Shown in pieces: positions 27,843 to 37,257 of a stretch of 64,000 bases of DNA. Source of the DNA: Bacteroidetes bacterium 43-16 (GTDB lineage Bacteria > Bacteroidota > Bacteroidia > Chitinophagales > Chitinophagaceae). Both the position numbers and the translations under genes were made by a program. The stretch covers positions 1-64,000 of the forward strand of contig MKTB01000018.1 in assembly GCA_001897525.1 (NCBI GenBank), read 5' to 3'. The notes under the pieces are model-generated. The model had not been told where the DNA came from. It was given only the letters and a program-made list of their open reading frames with translations, and made no database searches. Numbering within the stretch: the stretch's first letter is position 1; each line of letters begins with the position of its first letter.

Positions 27843-29126
27843 ATGACACAAAGAGAAGCCATAAGCAAAAAATTAAGATTTGAAATCTTTAAACGAGATA
27901 AATTTACTTGTCAATATTGCGGAGGAAAAGCTCCTGATGTCGTATTGAACGTAGATCACATAGAACCGGTCGCTCACGGAGGTTCCAACGAAGTTTTAAA
28001 TTTAATCACAAGCTGTTTTTCTTGCAATAGCGGCAAAAGTGACAGAAAATTAAGTGATAGTTCAGTTGTTGAGAAACAAAGAAAACAATTAGAATTGCTT
28101 GCAGAACGGAGAGAACAAATAGAATTGATGTTAGAATGGAAAAAATCACTATCAAATTTTGAAAATGATATTGTTAATATGATTTCAGACTATATTAATT
28201 CTAAAATCGCACCCCGATCATTAAATGTTAACGGAAAAATTTCTGTAGCCAATTGGCTAAAAAAGTATGAAACTGAGAAAATTCTTGATGCAATTGACAT
28301 TTCTGCAAAACAATATTTAAAATATGAAAATGGTGAAATTGATATAGAAAGTATCGAAATGTTTTTTAATAAAATTGGTGGCATAATTGTCGTTAAGAGT
28401 TTACCCCCAATAAAGCAAAAACTGGCATTTATAAAAGGTATAGCAAGAAATAAATTCTCATATTGGGACGATAAAAAAGGTTCGATTATTTTATCCAATT
28501 ATATAAAGCAACTTGAAAACCATTACGACGAAGAAAACTTACTGGAAGATTTAGAAAATGAGGTTCTAAAAATGACCAAGGATGCAAAAAATTGGAGCGA
28601 ATGGAGAAATACTTTAGAAAATTGGACCTCACAAATCAGCGCCTGGCAAACTAAACCTGAAACAGTTGACGGTAGTACAAACCTAAAGGAATACTCACTC
28701 GAACAACTAGAAAGTTTTGTTTCCTATAATAGCTTTGAACAAGAATACAAAATAAAGGCATTAGAACATATCGGAACAATTTTTCCAAAATTTGAACTGG
28801 ATACCTTTCGTGTAACACTTAAAAAAGACCTCATTCTATTTTTAAAGCTTCATAATGATACAGAAAATGGAGAAACTGAATATGATGAAGCAAAGGAATA
28901 TATAGGTAGTCACCTTCAGTTTGCTGAAGTGAAAAAATACTTTGATTTCGATGAGGAGGATGTCAATTTGTTTGGAACGTTACTTGTTTTAGAACCAATA
29001 ACTAATCAACTTTTGAAAGAAATATTCTTCTGTTGCTATTATCCAAGCAACAATGCAAAAAAAGAGTACAAAGACATTATGATAGAATTGAATATCAAAT
29101 ATCTCGAGAAAAATGTTAGCCGGTAA
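27843..29126 (+). CDS. HNH endonuclease-domain protein
   Basis: A 427-aa protein with an HNH domain at residues 10-65. The zinc Cys pair is CQYCGG, the catalytic region VDHIEPVAHGG, and the second pair CFSCNSGKSDR. The remaining 350 residues are helical and charged, with no family that I recognise. The domain should cut double-stranded DNA. The gene is oriented against its neighbours, has its own upstream hairpin and downstream terminator, and is AT-richer than the genes around it. A solitary defence or homing-type cargo gene is likely. Confidence 0.85.
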   Translation: MTQREAISKKLRFEIFKRDKFTCQYCGGKAPDVVLNVDHIEPVAHGGSNEVLNLITSCFSCNSGKSDRKLSDSSVVEKQRKQLELLAERREQIELMLEWKKSLSNFENDIVNMISDYINSKIAPRSLNVNGKISVANWLKKYETEKILDAIDISAKQYLKYENGEIDIESIEMFFNKIGGIIVVKSLPPIKQKLAFIKGIARNKFSYWDDKKGSIILSNYIKQLENHYDEENLLEDLENEVLKMTKDAKNWSEWRNTLENWTSQISAWQTKPETVDGSTNLKEYSLEQLESFVSYNSFEQEYKIKALEHIGTIFPKFELDTFRVTLKKDLILFLKLHNDTENGETEYDEAKEYIGSHLQFAEVKKYFDFDEEDVNLFGTLLVLEPITNQLLKEIFFCCYYPSNNAKKEYKDIMIELNIKYLEKNVSR

Positions 29127-29303
29127 ATTAATAAGAATTATAACTTTTTTAGTAATCTACGAAGATAGCAAACGTTGAACAGTGCATTTTAATACAATGT
29201 AAACGAATTCAACTAACAGCCCATAGGAGGCTTTCTACTACGGACCTGAATTTATTCTTTTTAGAAGATCACTACCACAAGGAAAATTATAGTATAAATG
29301 CTA

Positions 29304-29348
29304 AACTAAACAAGCCCTCTGCACTATCCGCAGTGGGCTTGTTTAGTT
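29304..29348. terminator. strong bidirectional terminator
   Basis: A perfect 14-bp stem AACTAAACAAGCCC (29304-29317) with GGGCTTGTTTAGTT (29335-29348). It lies between the convergent HNH and topoisomerase genes. Confidence 0.8.
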
Positions 29349-29385
29349 AATGTTGCTTCAGAAGGTTTATTCTAAAAGCTTTTTA

Positions 29386-31473
29386 TTACTTATTCTTTCT
29401 CAGACTACCTTCAAACTCAAAAGCAGTCCTACATCCCACATCCATCACAATAAACGCATCAAACTTTTTCCCGGACTTACTTTTCATGCCTTTAATCAGG
29501 CCAGTTCGTCCGTCGTTAACCAACCGCTGAAGTTCAGCAGCGCTCAGCGTCACCCCACATACAGTTCGAAACTGAATCCAGCTACAGGTTGTATCAGGGC
29601 ACTTAACCACCCTATCCCGTATAAGCAATGTACGACTTCGACATTTTGGACAAACAAGCTTAGGCTGTTCAGGCAGGGCTATAGAAATTTGTAGCAACTC
29701 CTTGGTGATGGACCTAGCATATGATTCAATATCCTTTTTAAATGCATGGACATCCGATTCATTGTTCTCAATCTTCTGTAGAGCCAGTTCCCACGCTGCA
29801 GTCATAGCGACATCAGCAATTTTGTGATCCTTAACAAAATCATATACCTGCAGACCCTTTTCCGTAGGGATAAGCGCCTTCTTTTCCCTACGGATGTAAA
29901 GACGGGTAAACAGCGTTTCGATTATTGCCGCTCTTGTAGCTGGCGTACCGATGCCGATATTTTGCAAAGCCTTTCGCTCTTCTTCGCTAGCGATTCCTCT
30001 TCCTGCAGTTTCCATGGCAGCCAGAAGTCCGGCTTCCGTAAATAGGAGAGGTGGCTTAGTATTCTTTTCAAGAACAGTTGCTTGCATTATTTTAAGTTCA
30101 TCACCTTTTTTAAGTTCCGGTATTTCCTGTTCCGGCTCTGCATCGTCCGCTAAGAAACTACCTTTGATCCCTCGCCACCCAGGTTCTATGATTTTGCTTC
30201 CTTTCATTGAAAACTCATAATGTAACGCCAGGAAAACAACATCGGTAACCTCTTTCACACAAGCTTGCGAAAGCGCTTCCAATAGCCTAAGGGCAATCAT
30301 ATCATATATAGCATTTTCTTTAGCACTTAAAGCAGAAGGGATTTTACCGGTAATCAAAAGCCCATGATGATCAGTGACACGAAGATCATTCACGATTCGT
30401 TTATTGAACCGTCCCCATTTCATTTTACCCACAGCAGCCTGACAACTTTCCCTATGCTGTAAAGCACGTACCAGGTCCGGGATATCAGGCCATACATCTT
30501 CTGGAATATATTTACTGCCGGTTCGAGGATAGGTGATACATTTATTCTCGTAGAGGACCTGCGCAATACCTAACGTTTCTTCAGCAGACAAATTCAATTT
30601 CTTATTGGCTTCCTTTTGTAATCCGGTCAGGTCAAACAGCAAGGGCGCTTGCTCTGTTACACTTTTGGTGTCAACAGATAGAACGGAAACGGTATTCCCA
30701 TTTCGTGCTATTGACTTTACGGTATCTTCGGCCAGCTTTTTTTCTTTCCATTTATTCATGGAGAGGCTTTTGAAAGCGATGAATTCTTTGTTGTGGGCCA
30801 ATTGAATTTGATAATACGTTTCAACCTTAAATGTCGTGTTGTCCAAATAGCGCTTACAGATGAGTCCCAGCGTGGGGGTTTGAACACGGCCTAAAGAATA
30901 GATGCCGTTTCCTGCTGCAATACTGAGGGCCTGTGTGGCATTTATACCAATCAACCAGTCGGCACAGCTTCTTCCTTGCGCAGCATGAAATAATCCATTA
31001 AATTCAGCACCTGCCTTAAGGTTACCAAATCCATTCTTTATGGCCTTTTCAGTCAAAGAACTGATCCATAGCCGTTGAAAAGGTTTCTGGCATTCCAGGT
31101 AACTATAGATATATCGGAATATCAATTCTCCTTCACGACCGGCATCAGTCGCGACAATAATACTTTGACAGGAATTAAATAGTCTTTCAATGACTTTTAA
31201 TTGTTTAACTGCTCCTGGATCTGGGCGGTACGCTTTGTTATGCTTTACCTGTCGAACGACAAGCTTAAAAGGATCTGGAAGTATCGGCAACGTTGATTGA
31301 TCAAATCCCCGTAATCCATAATCTTCGGGCATGGCCAATCCGACAAGATGTCCTATAGCCCAGGTTACACAATATCCATTCCCTTCCAGGTAACCTTCTT
31401 TCTTTTCTACAGCTCCGATCAAAGCTGCAATTTCTCGTGCCACGCTGGGCTTTTCTGCTATTACGGTTATCAT
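29386..31473 (-). CDS. topB: DNA topoisomerase III (TopB-like, Exc-like)
   Basis: A 695-aa type IA topoisomerase. The Toprim domain is N-terminal (TVIAEKPSVAREIA at the start and VATDAGREGELIFRYIYSYL near residue 110). The catalytic Tyr is in CITYPRTGSKYIP near residue 315. A C-terminal zinc-ribbon segment CPKCRSRTLLIRDRVVKCPD starts near residue 610. A topoisomerase III homologue (Exc) lies in the excision module of CTnDOT, so this copy is probably element-borne and aids excision or transfer. It follows the DUF3945 gene by six bases. Confidence 0.93.
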   Translation of the reverse strand: MITVIAEKPSVAREIAALIGAVEKKEGYLEGNGYCVTWAIGHLVGLAMPEDYGLRGFDQSTLPILPDPFKLVVRQVKHNKAYRPDPGAVKQLKVIERLFNSCQSIIVATDAGREGELIFRYIYSYLECQKPFQRLWISSLTEKAIKNGFGNLKAGAEFNGLFHAAQGRSCADWLIGINATQALSIAAGNGIYSLGRVQTPTLGLICKRYLDNTTFKVETYYQIQLAHNKEFIAFKSLSMNKWKEKKLAEDTVKSIARNGNTVSVLSVDTKSVTEQAPLLFDLTGLQKEANKKLNLSAEETLGIAQVLYENKCITYPRTGSKYIPEDVWPDIPDLVRALQHRESCQAAVGKMKWGRFNKRIVNDLRVTDHHGLLITGKIPSALSAKENAIYDMIALRLLEALSQACVKEVTDVVFLALHYEFSMKGSKIIEPGWRGIKGSFLADDAEPEQEIPELKKGDELKIMQATVLEKNTKPPLLFTEAGLLAAMETAGRGIASEEERKALQNIGIGTPATRAAIIETLFTRLYIRREKKALIPTEKGLQVYDFVKDHKIADVAMTAAWELALQKIENNESDVHAFKKDIESYARSITKELLQISIALPEQPKLVCPKCRSRTLLIRDRVVKCPDTTCSWIQFRTVCGVTLSAAELQRLVNDGRTGLIKGMKSKSGKKFDAFIVMDVGCRTAFEFEGSLRKNK

Positions 31474-31479
31474 GGCATC

Positions 31480-32985
31480 TTATAATTTAGGGCTTCTGGA
31501 TTTCTTTGGTGCTGCTGTTGTTTCCTGCTGCTTATTACCGTTTTGCAAATCCTGTTTATCTTGTTGATTTTGGTTATTGGGCTTGTCTTGTTGCGGATTG
31601 AGTGGCTCCTGAATGTTCTTGGTGGCTTCATTGGTTTTTCCTTCTGAATTAACGGCTACCTGGGTTTTATGAGCTTCTGCTGGTACTGCAGCAATCGGAG
31701 TTTCATGAAATTTAACGGACTTTATTTCCACTTTAAATGGTTCAGGGAACTTAAAGTCAAACTTTCCATTCTCTTTATTGAAAGTTATGTAACCTTGGTA
31801 GGGTTTATCTTTTCGATCTTTCAATCCATCAATATATACAGATTGTCCTTCGCCTAACAATTTGCGCTGATCTTGTTCTAATTCTTTACCACGGAATTTT
31901 GACGGAACTTCATGGGTGTTAATTTCACCACTATTTTTGACTCCCTGATGCATCTTATTGTTTTCAAACAGAAATTCTACATACCGTTTATCAGCATTAT
32001 ATTGAACGGTACCATCAAAAGGGGTGCCCTTAGTTGATGTCATTCCCTCAATGTGAAGCGGCTTTCCTTCCATTAGCGTTTGCTTTTGCTGATCATTAAG
32101 CTTTATCCCTTTAATAACATCAGGTACTTTAATGAGCGTGGTGCTCCGCGCAACAAGCTGATTCGTCAATTTATCAAGACTGATGACAGAAGGAATTAAA
32201 TCACCTGTTTTTGAATTGGTAAGATGGACAACCCGACCCATATTTCCGGTCGCCATAAGATTTTTCTTGTCTTCATCTGTAAACTTGTGACCAAAAAATG
32301 GGTATTTTAGCTCAGGTTCTTTGCGAACACCCTGGGAGGCGACAATTGGTTTTCCATTTTCACCGGGCTGTAACCATATGCGGGCATCGGTACGTAAAGC
32401 AGCGCCCTCCAGATTTAGGCTAACAGGTACGAGTACATTGGATTTATATCCTTTCAATAAAGGTTCCAGTAGTTTCTTTTTTTCAAGATAATCTTTACTG
32501 AGTCCCAAACTGTTCATCGTATCCCAGTCAATATCCGCAACCTTATATTTGTATTCATCTTTTTTGGGGGCAGATTGTTGATTAGGAGTTTCAGAGACCG
32601 TCTTATCCTGCTCTTTTGCAACATCGGGTTTAACTTCATACTGTTGCATCATCTTTTCTCCTTCAGGTGTCGGATTTTTTACCTGTTTTTGCATTTCTTT
32701 TGCAACTTCTGCGGCTTTTGGCGCAGGAACTTTGAAGAATGAAAAGTTGGTCGGATTCTTTAATTCACTTATAAAGTTTTTAAAGAAGTTGGAAAGGAAA
32801 TTACCATGACCATCCACCTTCATAAAATCGCCCATATTCTTTTTATAAGGGCCAACGGTTTTCATGTTCCCTTTTTCATCCACGCCTTTTACAGCTTGAA
32901 TTTTCTTCTTCTCTTTATCCAGAACTAATAATATATCCGTCAATTCTTCGGGCTTGTTCGGACTGATTGTTGTTTCTTGGCTCAT
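31480..32985 (-). CDS. DUF3945/DUF4099-family protein
   Basis: A 501-aa protein of the DUF3945 type. The N-terminus (TDILLVLDKEKKKIQAVKGV) is followed by a DUF4099-like segment (YKYKVADIDWDTMNSLGLSK near residue 148) and by at least two repeats around GIKLNDQQKQTLMEGKPLHI and QDQRKLLGEGQSVYIDGL (about residues 295-390). The last 80 residues are a Gln/Asn/Lys-rich tail. The family is confined to Bacteroidota mobile elements and usually precedes topB, as here. The function is unknown. Confidence 0.85.
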   Translation of the reverse strand: MSQETTISPNKPEELTDILLVLDKEKKKIQAVKGVDEKGNMKTVGPYKKNMGDFMKVDGHGNFLSNFFKNFISELKNPTNFSFFKVPAPKAAEVAKEMQKQVKNPTPEGEKMMQQYEVKPDVAKEQDKTVSETPNQQSAPKKDEYKYKVADIDWDTMNSLGLSKDYLEKKKLLEPLLKGYKSNVLVPVSLNLEGAALRTDARIWLQPGENGKPIVASQGVRKEPELKYPFFGHKFTDEDKKNLMATGNMGRVVHLTNSKTGDLIPSVISLDKLTNQLVARSTTLIKVPDVIKGIKLNDQQKQTLMEGKPLHIEGMTSTKGTPFDGTVQYNADKRYVEFLFENNKMHQGVKNSGEINTHEVPSKFRGKELEQDQRKLLGEGQSVYIDGLKDRKDKPYQGYITFNKENGKFDFKFPEPFKVEIKSVKFHETPIAAVPAEAHKTQVAVNSEGKTNEATKNIQEPLNPQQDKPNNQNQQDKQDLQNGNKQQETTAAPKKSRSPKL

Positions 32986-33041
32986 AATTATATTGTTTTA
33001 AATGTGATACCGAATGTAAATGGAACACTTACGGGTATGCA

Positions 33042-33407
33042 TTAATTGGCATCGGTAGGCGGTTCTTGACCTTTATTGTCTTCCCATTTGGGTTGTTGAG
33101 GCTTAAAGCTTTCCCGGATAAATTGATGCACATCCGATAATTTATAGTAGAGTTTACCACTGATGGTGTAATAAGGCAGCTTGCCTAATGAGCGATAACG
33201 TTGAAGAGATCGGTTACTGATTTTCAGCATCTGTAGCAGGTCCTGATTGTCTAACAGCTCATCTCCATCTATACTCGCTTTCCCATTCTGAAGGCCATTG
33301 ATATTATCATTCAAAATATCAATGCGTGCCAGGATACGCTCCATCCAGAAGATGAATTCCATTCTGTCAATATTCATAGTAGTATGATTAAATTGAGTCA
33401 AACTCAT
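33042..33407 (-). CDS. helix-turn-helix excisionase-like protein
   Basis: A 121-aa protein with a winged-helix HTH_17-type domain at residues 48-105: LLDNQDLLQMLKISNRSLQR, then YYTISGKLYYKLSDVHQFI. This is the MerR/excisionase-like fold of Xis2d-type proteins, which bend DNA and set the direction of recombination in CTnDOT. It precedes the DUF3945-topB pair in the same direction. The gene could also be a plain regulator of the module. Confidence 0.82.
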   Translation of the reverse strand: MSLTQFNHTTMNIDRMEFIFWMERILARIDILNDNINGLQNGKASIDGDELLDNQDLLQMLKISNRSLQRYRSLGKLPYYTISGKLYYKLSDVHQFIRESFKPQQPKWEDNKGQEPPTDAN

Positions 33408-33492
33408 TGAGGCATAAAAAGGGCAGGATGCTTACATCTGTAACCGAGTCAACGGGACATTCAAGCCCCCGCCCTTTAATATTGTGTAGAAT

Positions 33493-34557
33493 TTATTCCC
33501 GGATAAACCGGCTGATCAATTGACCTTTGTAGTTAACTGTAAAATTGAAATTGAAATGGTGTGGCAATACTTCGACGTGAAGAGGGGCAGCTACCCATTT
33601 CACGGTTCTTTCCAGGCTGTTCGTGTTGGATGAAGAAGCTGAAATTTGAGCATTGTAAGGAACAGGGATTAACCCCGGTACAAGGATGATACCTTTGCTG
33701 CAAGCTTCTAAGAAAACATGGTTCATCTTTACGGTAGACATCCAACCTCCCAAACGGGTATCTTTGTAAATCTTTACGCGTACTCCTGCAGAAGAATAGA
33801 ACAAAAATCCTACACGCCAACGATGGTAATCGATTCGGACGTTGCGTCCATTATCTTTGGTCAGTTCATTGCCGTTATTATCCTGGTAGATGTAATCTCC
33901 TTTTTGGCCCCACCAGGGAAATAGTACTTGATTAGGATAATTACAGATTTCCGACACGGGATATGGTGTGACGACACGCTCGTTATCTTCCCACTTCGGA
34001 AAAAACGGCATAAGATGTAAGCCAATCTGATGAGCAATGGTACCTGTGATAAATCCGGGCTCTCTTCCTTTGAGTAAATCTGCCTCTTTATTTTGCGGCA
34101 CTGCAAATAGGAGTGGAGCTTTATGGTCATGACCTAATTGGTAAATCGTATCGGCAATCTGTATTCTACCGGAAGCACTTAACAAAGTCGTGAGCAAGGC
34201 ATCCGGAATATCGATCCTGACTTCCTGATCACTATTTCCTCCAACTTCCTCAGGTTCCCCGGACTTCCAGGTTTTAAATCCTTTGAATTGGCTTAACCAT
34301 TGTTCCAATTCTTCGGGTTCCTTAAAACTTTCCAAAGTGGTGACGGTACTTTCAAAGGCCCTGATATCCTTAAAGCTAAGCCAGTCGTGCTTTTGGCTAA
34401 TGATAGATCCGGATTCCGATAAAGTTCCTTTGCTTTGAAGAACCTGTTTCTCTGTAGTTGGAGCCATTACGGGTTCATTTTTGCAGGAGCTTAGCCCCAG
34501 GAGACCGGCTATTGCTACAATAGCCCATAGTCTGTTGTGTGTAGATAATTTTTCCAT
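33493..34557 (-). CDS. uncharacterised lipoprotein
   Basis: I do not recognise this 354-aa protein. It has a lipoprotein signal (LGLSSC, Cys25), a Gln/Glu-rich region (residues 75-115), and a C-terminal half rich in predicted beta strands and aromatic residues (FPWWGQKGDYIYQDNNGNEL near 215, RWRVGFLFYSSAGVRVKIY near 245). It is likely an envelope protein. It lies in the same direction as the topB operon, six bases downstream of the small membrane protein at 34564, with which it may pair. Confidence 0.7.
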   Translation of the reverse strand: MEKLSTHNRLWAIVAIAGLLGLSSCKNEPVMAPTTEKQVLQSKGTLSESGSIISQKHDWLSFKDIRAFESTVTTLESFKEPEELEQWLSQFKGFKTWKSGEPEEVGGNSDQEVRIDIPDALLTTLLSASGRIQIADTIYQLGHDHKAPLLFAVPQNKEADLLKGREPGFITGTIAHQIGLHLMPFFPKWEDNERVVTPYPVSEICNYPNQVLFPWWGQKGDYIYQDNNGNELTKDNGRNVRIDYHRWRVGFLFYSSAGVRVKIYKDTRLGGWMSTVKMNHVFLEACSKGIILVPGLIPVPYNAQISASSSNTNSLERTVKWVAAPLHVEVLPHHFNFNFTVNYKGQLISRFIRE

Positions 34558-34563
34558 TATTGT

Positions 34564-35013
34564 TTATAGGGTTTTAGTTTTACGGGGCAGACCTTTCCAC
34601 AGGGCTTCCAGTTCCTCTTCTTCGATCTTAACCCCGCAAATATTTTGAGTATGGTGGATAATATAATTGTTCAAAGCATATCGGAAGGCAGGATGATGAA
34701 GCCCATCATAGTTTGCAACCTTTTCAGAAATAGCTTCCAGAAGCTGCTCTTTCGTTGCCGTTTTTCCTACCTTAACCAATATGTTATATCTGAGATCATT
34801 GATCAATTTTTCCAGCGCTATTAGAAAGTCATCTTTCTTGTCAACCGGAACATGCTGATCGGCTAATAGATCCAATTCATAAACCTCCATTTCACGGTTC
34901 AGCATTTCCATAAATTCAACCCAGTGAAGTCGGATAAATTTTATGATGACGTAAAGAATAAAGATTACCCCGGCTATCAGCAGTAGGTCTTTGTAAGTGA
35001 CATAATTGTTCAT
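34564..35013 (-). CDS. uncharacterised single-pass membrane protein
   Basis: I do not recognise this 149-aa protein. One hydrophobic helix (residues 9-28) is followed by a helical soluble domain with LADQHVPVDKKDDFLIALEK and a final KGLPRKTKTL. It opens the leftward gene set that runs through the lipoprotein, HTH protein, DUF3945 and topB. Its start faces the 640-bp intergenic region that holds two copies of a palindrome. Confidence 0.65.
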   Translation of the reverse strand: MNNYVTYKDLLLIAGVIFILYVIIKFIRLHWVEFMEMLNREMEVYELDLLADQHVPVDKKDDFLIALEKLINDLRYNILVKVGKTATKEQLLEAISEKVANYDGLHHPAFRYALNNYIIHHTQNICGVKIEEEELEALWKGLPRKTKTL

Positions 35014-35656
35014 TGCATTGATGTTAGTTTGTTAATCGTTTACAATGCAAAGGTGGGACGTACAAAAGAGGTGCTTTGACACCGAAGTATAAAGGTTATA
35101 GCAACCAATTTTGCGCAAGAATAGTGGGAATATTCTTATGATACATTTCGAATCTAATAGATACTTTTAAATAAGTAAATGATATTCAATAGAATATGAT
35201 GCAAATCCACTATAAAGGTTATAGTGGCTTAAAAACTGCAAAATGGAGAATAAAAAATCTCATTTTTTTGCTTTTTCAATGGTTCTTATATCAATAATTG
35301 TCACTTATGGATAAAAATATTCTTATTTATATCAAAAATTACGGGAATTCCCCTATAGGCAAATAGAATTAAACCTTATACTTTTGCCTTGATTTAATTT
35401 TAACAGAATATTTGCTGTATTTACAGCATCCTATTTTGCAACCCAAGCATGAAAAATCCAACTTTTTGAAGCTATTATACATCATAAGTGTAACATAGAT
35501 GATTAAAGGTTACCGTCACTTTAGAGTCACCCGACCGGAAGAAGTAAAAGAATAGTGACCGTCAACACAATAAAGAAATAATATTAAGCTGATTTATATT
35601 CCGCTGAATAGTTTTAGCCTTTTATTGTATTTAAAAAAATTGGAAAAATCCCGGTA
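35014..35656. other. 643-bp divergent intergenic region
   Basis: No credible gene lies here; the stretch is AT-rich and separates the leftward element operon from the rightward RHS locus. It should hold promoters for both. Its only clear structure is the repeated palindrome listed separately, plus two close copies of ACCGTCA near 35510 and 35560. Confidence 0.6.
35088..35227. repeat. two copies of TATAAAGGTTATAG, one in a longer palindrome
   Basis: TATAAAGGTTATAG is at 35088-35101 and 35211-35224. The second is extended to perfect 9-bp arms CCACTATAA and TTATAGTGG (35207-35227). The copies are 123 bp apart. A dimeric regulator site is the simplest explanation. Confidence 0.55.
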
Positions 35657-37219
35657 TTGAAAATTAACAACTTGACGTTTTTTATGTGCATTCTTATTTC
35701 CGGCATTTTTGTCGGTGTTCAGGTTCATGCACGTGATCCATTTAAGTTATCAATGGACACTTCATTAATATTTTCTGATCCTGTATTCTCCTCTGACAGT
35801 ACAGCCATAGAGCATGCCGCTCAGACCTTTTTTCAAAAGAAGACCCTAAAGAACCGTCGCTACTACCGCAAGCTGGAAGCGACCAATAAGCTGTTTCTGA
35901 AAAGATTGCAGCAACAGGAAAAACACCTCGCTGCAAAACTGAGCAGTGACTCTCTTAAATACCAACAATACCTGGCCCTGAAAAGCCCGGATATGGATAG
36001 CCTCCTGAAACAATCAAAAGATACTACTTTCCTGCATAAACTGGCAGGCGCTCGCCAAAAAGGAAAGACTGGCCTGGATAGCTTGCAGAAATTGCAAAAC
36101 TTTATGGGAGCATTCAGTACAAGCAGCAAAGCTGAAGCTTTTAATTTAACTGCCCTGGAGCAAAAAGCCGCATTGCAGGAGTACCTGCAAAAACAAGTAG
36201 CCGCCCGTACCGCTGCGCTGGAACGCTTGCTGAAAGGCACTAAACTGGAAAGCTATGCCGGACGTATGAACAATACCGGTAAACAGTACCGGGAGCAGGC
36301 CGGCTACTGGAAAAAGATCCTCGACCAACCCGATGAGGCGGAAACCAAAGCACTGGACTACCTGCGCGGTATCAAAGGCTTTGAACAGCAACTGAACAGC
36401 AACAAACAAACAGGCAATGGCATAGCCGGTAAATCGGCACAGGAACTGGAAGCTATGGGCTACCAGACCAAAGCGAAAGTAGGTGAACAATTACAGCAAC
36501 AATTCGGCGATCAGTTGGCGGGTATCAGCCAGCAGACCGGGGAGCAGTTAAAGCAATACACCAAAGCCTTAGATAAACCCCTGAAACAAATCAACCAGGC
36601 AAAACAAGCGATTGGTGAAGGGAAACAAAAACTGGATGAAGGCCGGAACAGTGTACAATCCGCTAAGAACAGCTTAAACAAGTTAAAACCAACCGGTTTC
36701 CGTAACCCCATGCGAGGTATTCCTTTCTGGCAAAGATGGGAGACCCAGTATAATTTCCAGACCCAAAGGGCCTCTGCAGACGGGAGTAAACCCGTAATGC
36801 TGCAGACCGGGCTGAACCTGAGCTACCGGCATAGCCCGGCATTGAGCCTGGGCATAGGGCTGGATGGCAGCCTGGGCCTGGGGAGCAACTGGCAACACCT
36901 GCGCCTGAGTTATGAAGGCATTGCAGGCAGGGTATTCCTGGACCATAAACTGCTCTGGGGCATCAGCATGCAGGGTGGCTATGAAAAGAGCCTGAGGCCG
37001 ATGAACCGTGCCTATATACAGGTACAGGAACAGTTTGGCAATACTTCCAATGTGAAGACCGCTATGGGACTGTTACAAGATGCCGCTTATTTGGGAGTTA
37101 TGAAAAGTTACCGCATCAACCCTAAGCTGCAAGGCACTTTCCTGGTCGGGTACAATTTTTTAAATGATAAAACAAAGATCAACTCACCCTGGATCATCAG
37201 GCTGGGCTGGAAACTATAA
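35657..37219 (+). CDS. secreted coiled-coil protein with C-terminal beta-barrel-like domain
   Basis: A 520-aa protein. A signal peptide (first 25 residues, ending QVHARD) is followed by a long alpha-helical, coiled-coil region (about 45-345, very rich in Q, K, L, A). A final 160-residue region of alternating strands follows (LQTGLNLSYRHSPALSLGIG to IIRLGWKL), like an outer-membrane barrel. The frame opens with TTG at 35657 and there is an ATG at 35684; either fits. I do not recognise a family. It is the first gene of the RHS locus and is GC-richer than its neighbours. Confidence 0.72.
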   Translation: MKINNLTFFMCILISGIFVGVQVHARDPFKLSMDTSLIFSDPVFSSDSTAIEHAAQTFFQKKTLKNRRYYRKLEATNKLFLKRLQQQEKHLAAKLSSDSLKYQQYLALKSPDMDSLLKQSKDTTFLHKLAGARQKGKTGLDSLQKLQNFMGAFSTSSKAEAFNLTALEQKAALQEYLQKQVAARTAALERLLKGTKLESYAGRMNNTGKQYREQAGYWKKILDQPDEAETKALDYLRGIKGFEQQLNSNKQTGNGIAGKSAQELEAMGYQTKAKVGEQLQQQFGDQLAGISQQTGEQLKQYTKALDKPLKQINQAKQAIGEGKQKLDEGRNSVQSAKNSLNKLKPTGFRNPMRGIPFWQRWETQYNFQTQRASADGSKPVMLQTGLNLSYRHSPALSLGIGLDGSLGLGSNWQHLRLSYEGIAGRVFLDHKLLWGISMQGGYEKSLRPMNRAYIQVQEQFGNTSNVKTAMGLLQDAAYLGVMKSYRINPKLQGTFLVGYNFLNDKTKINSPWIIRLGWKL

Positions 37220-37257
37220 ATACAATTTTATGAACCTTAAATGTTACTAATCAAAAA

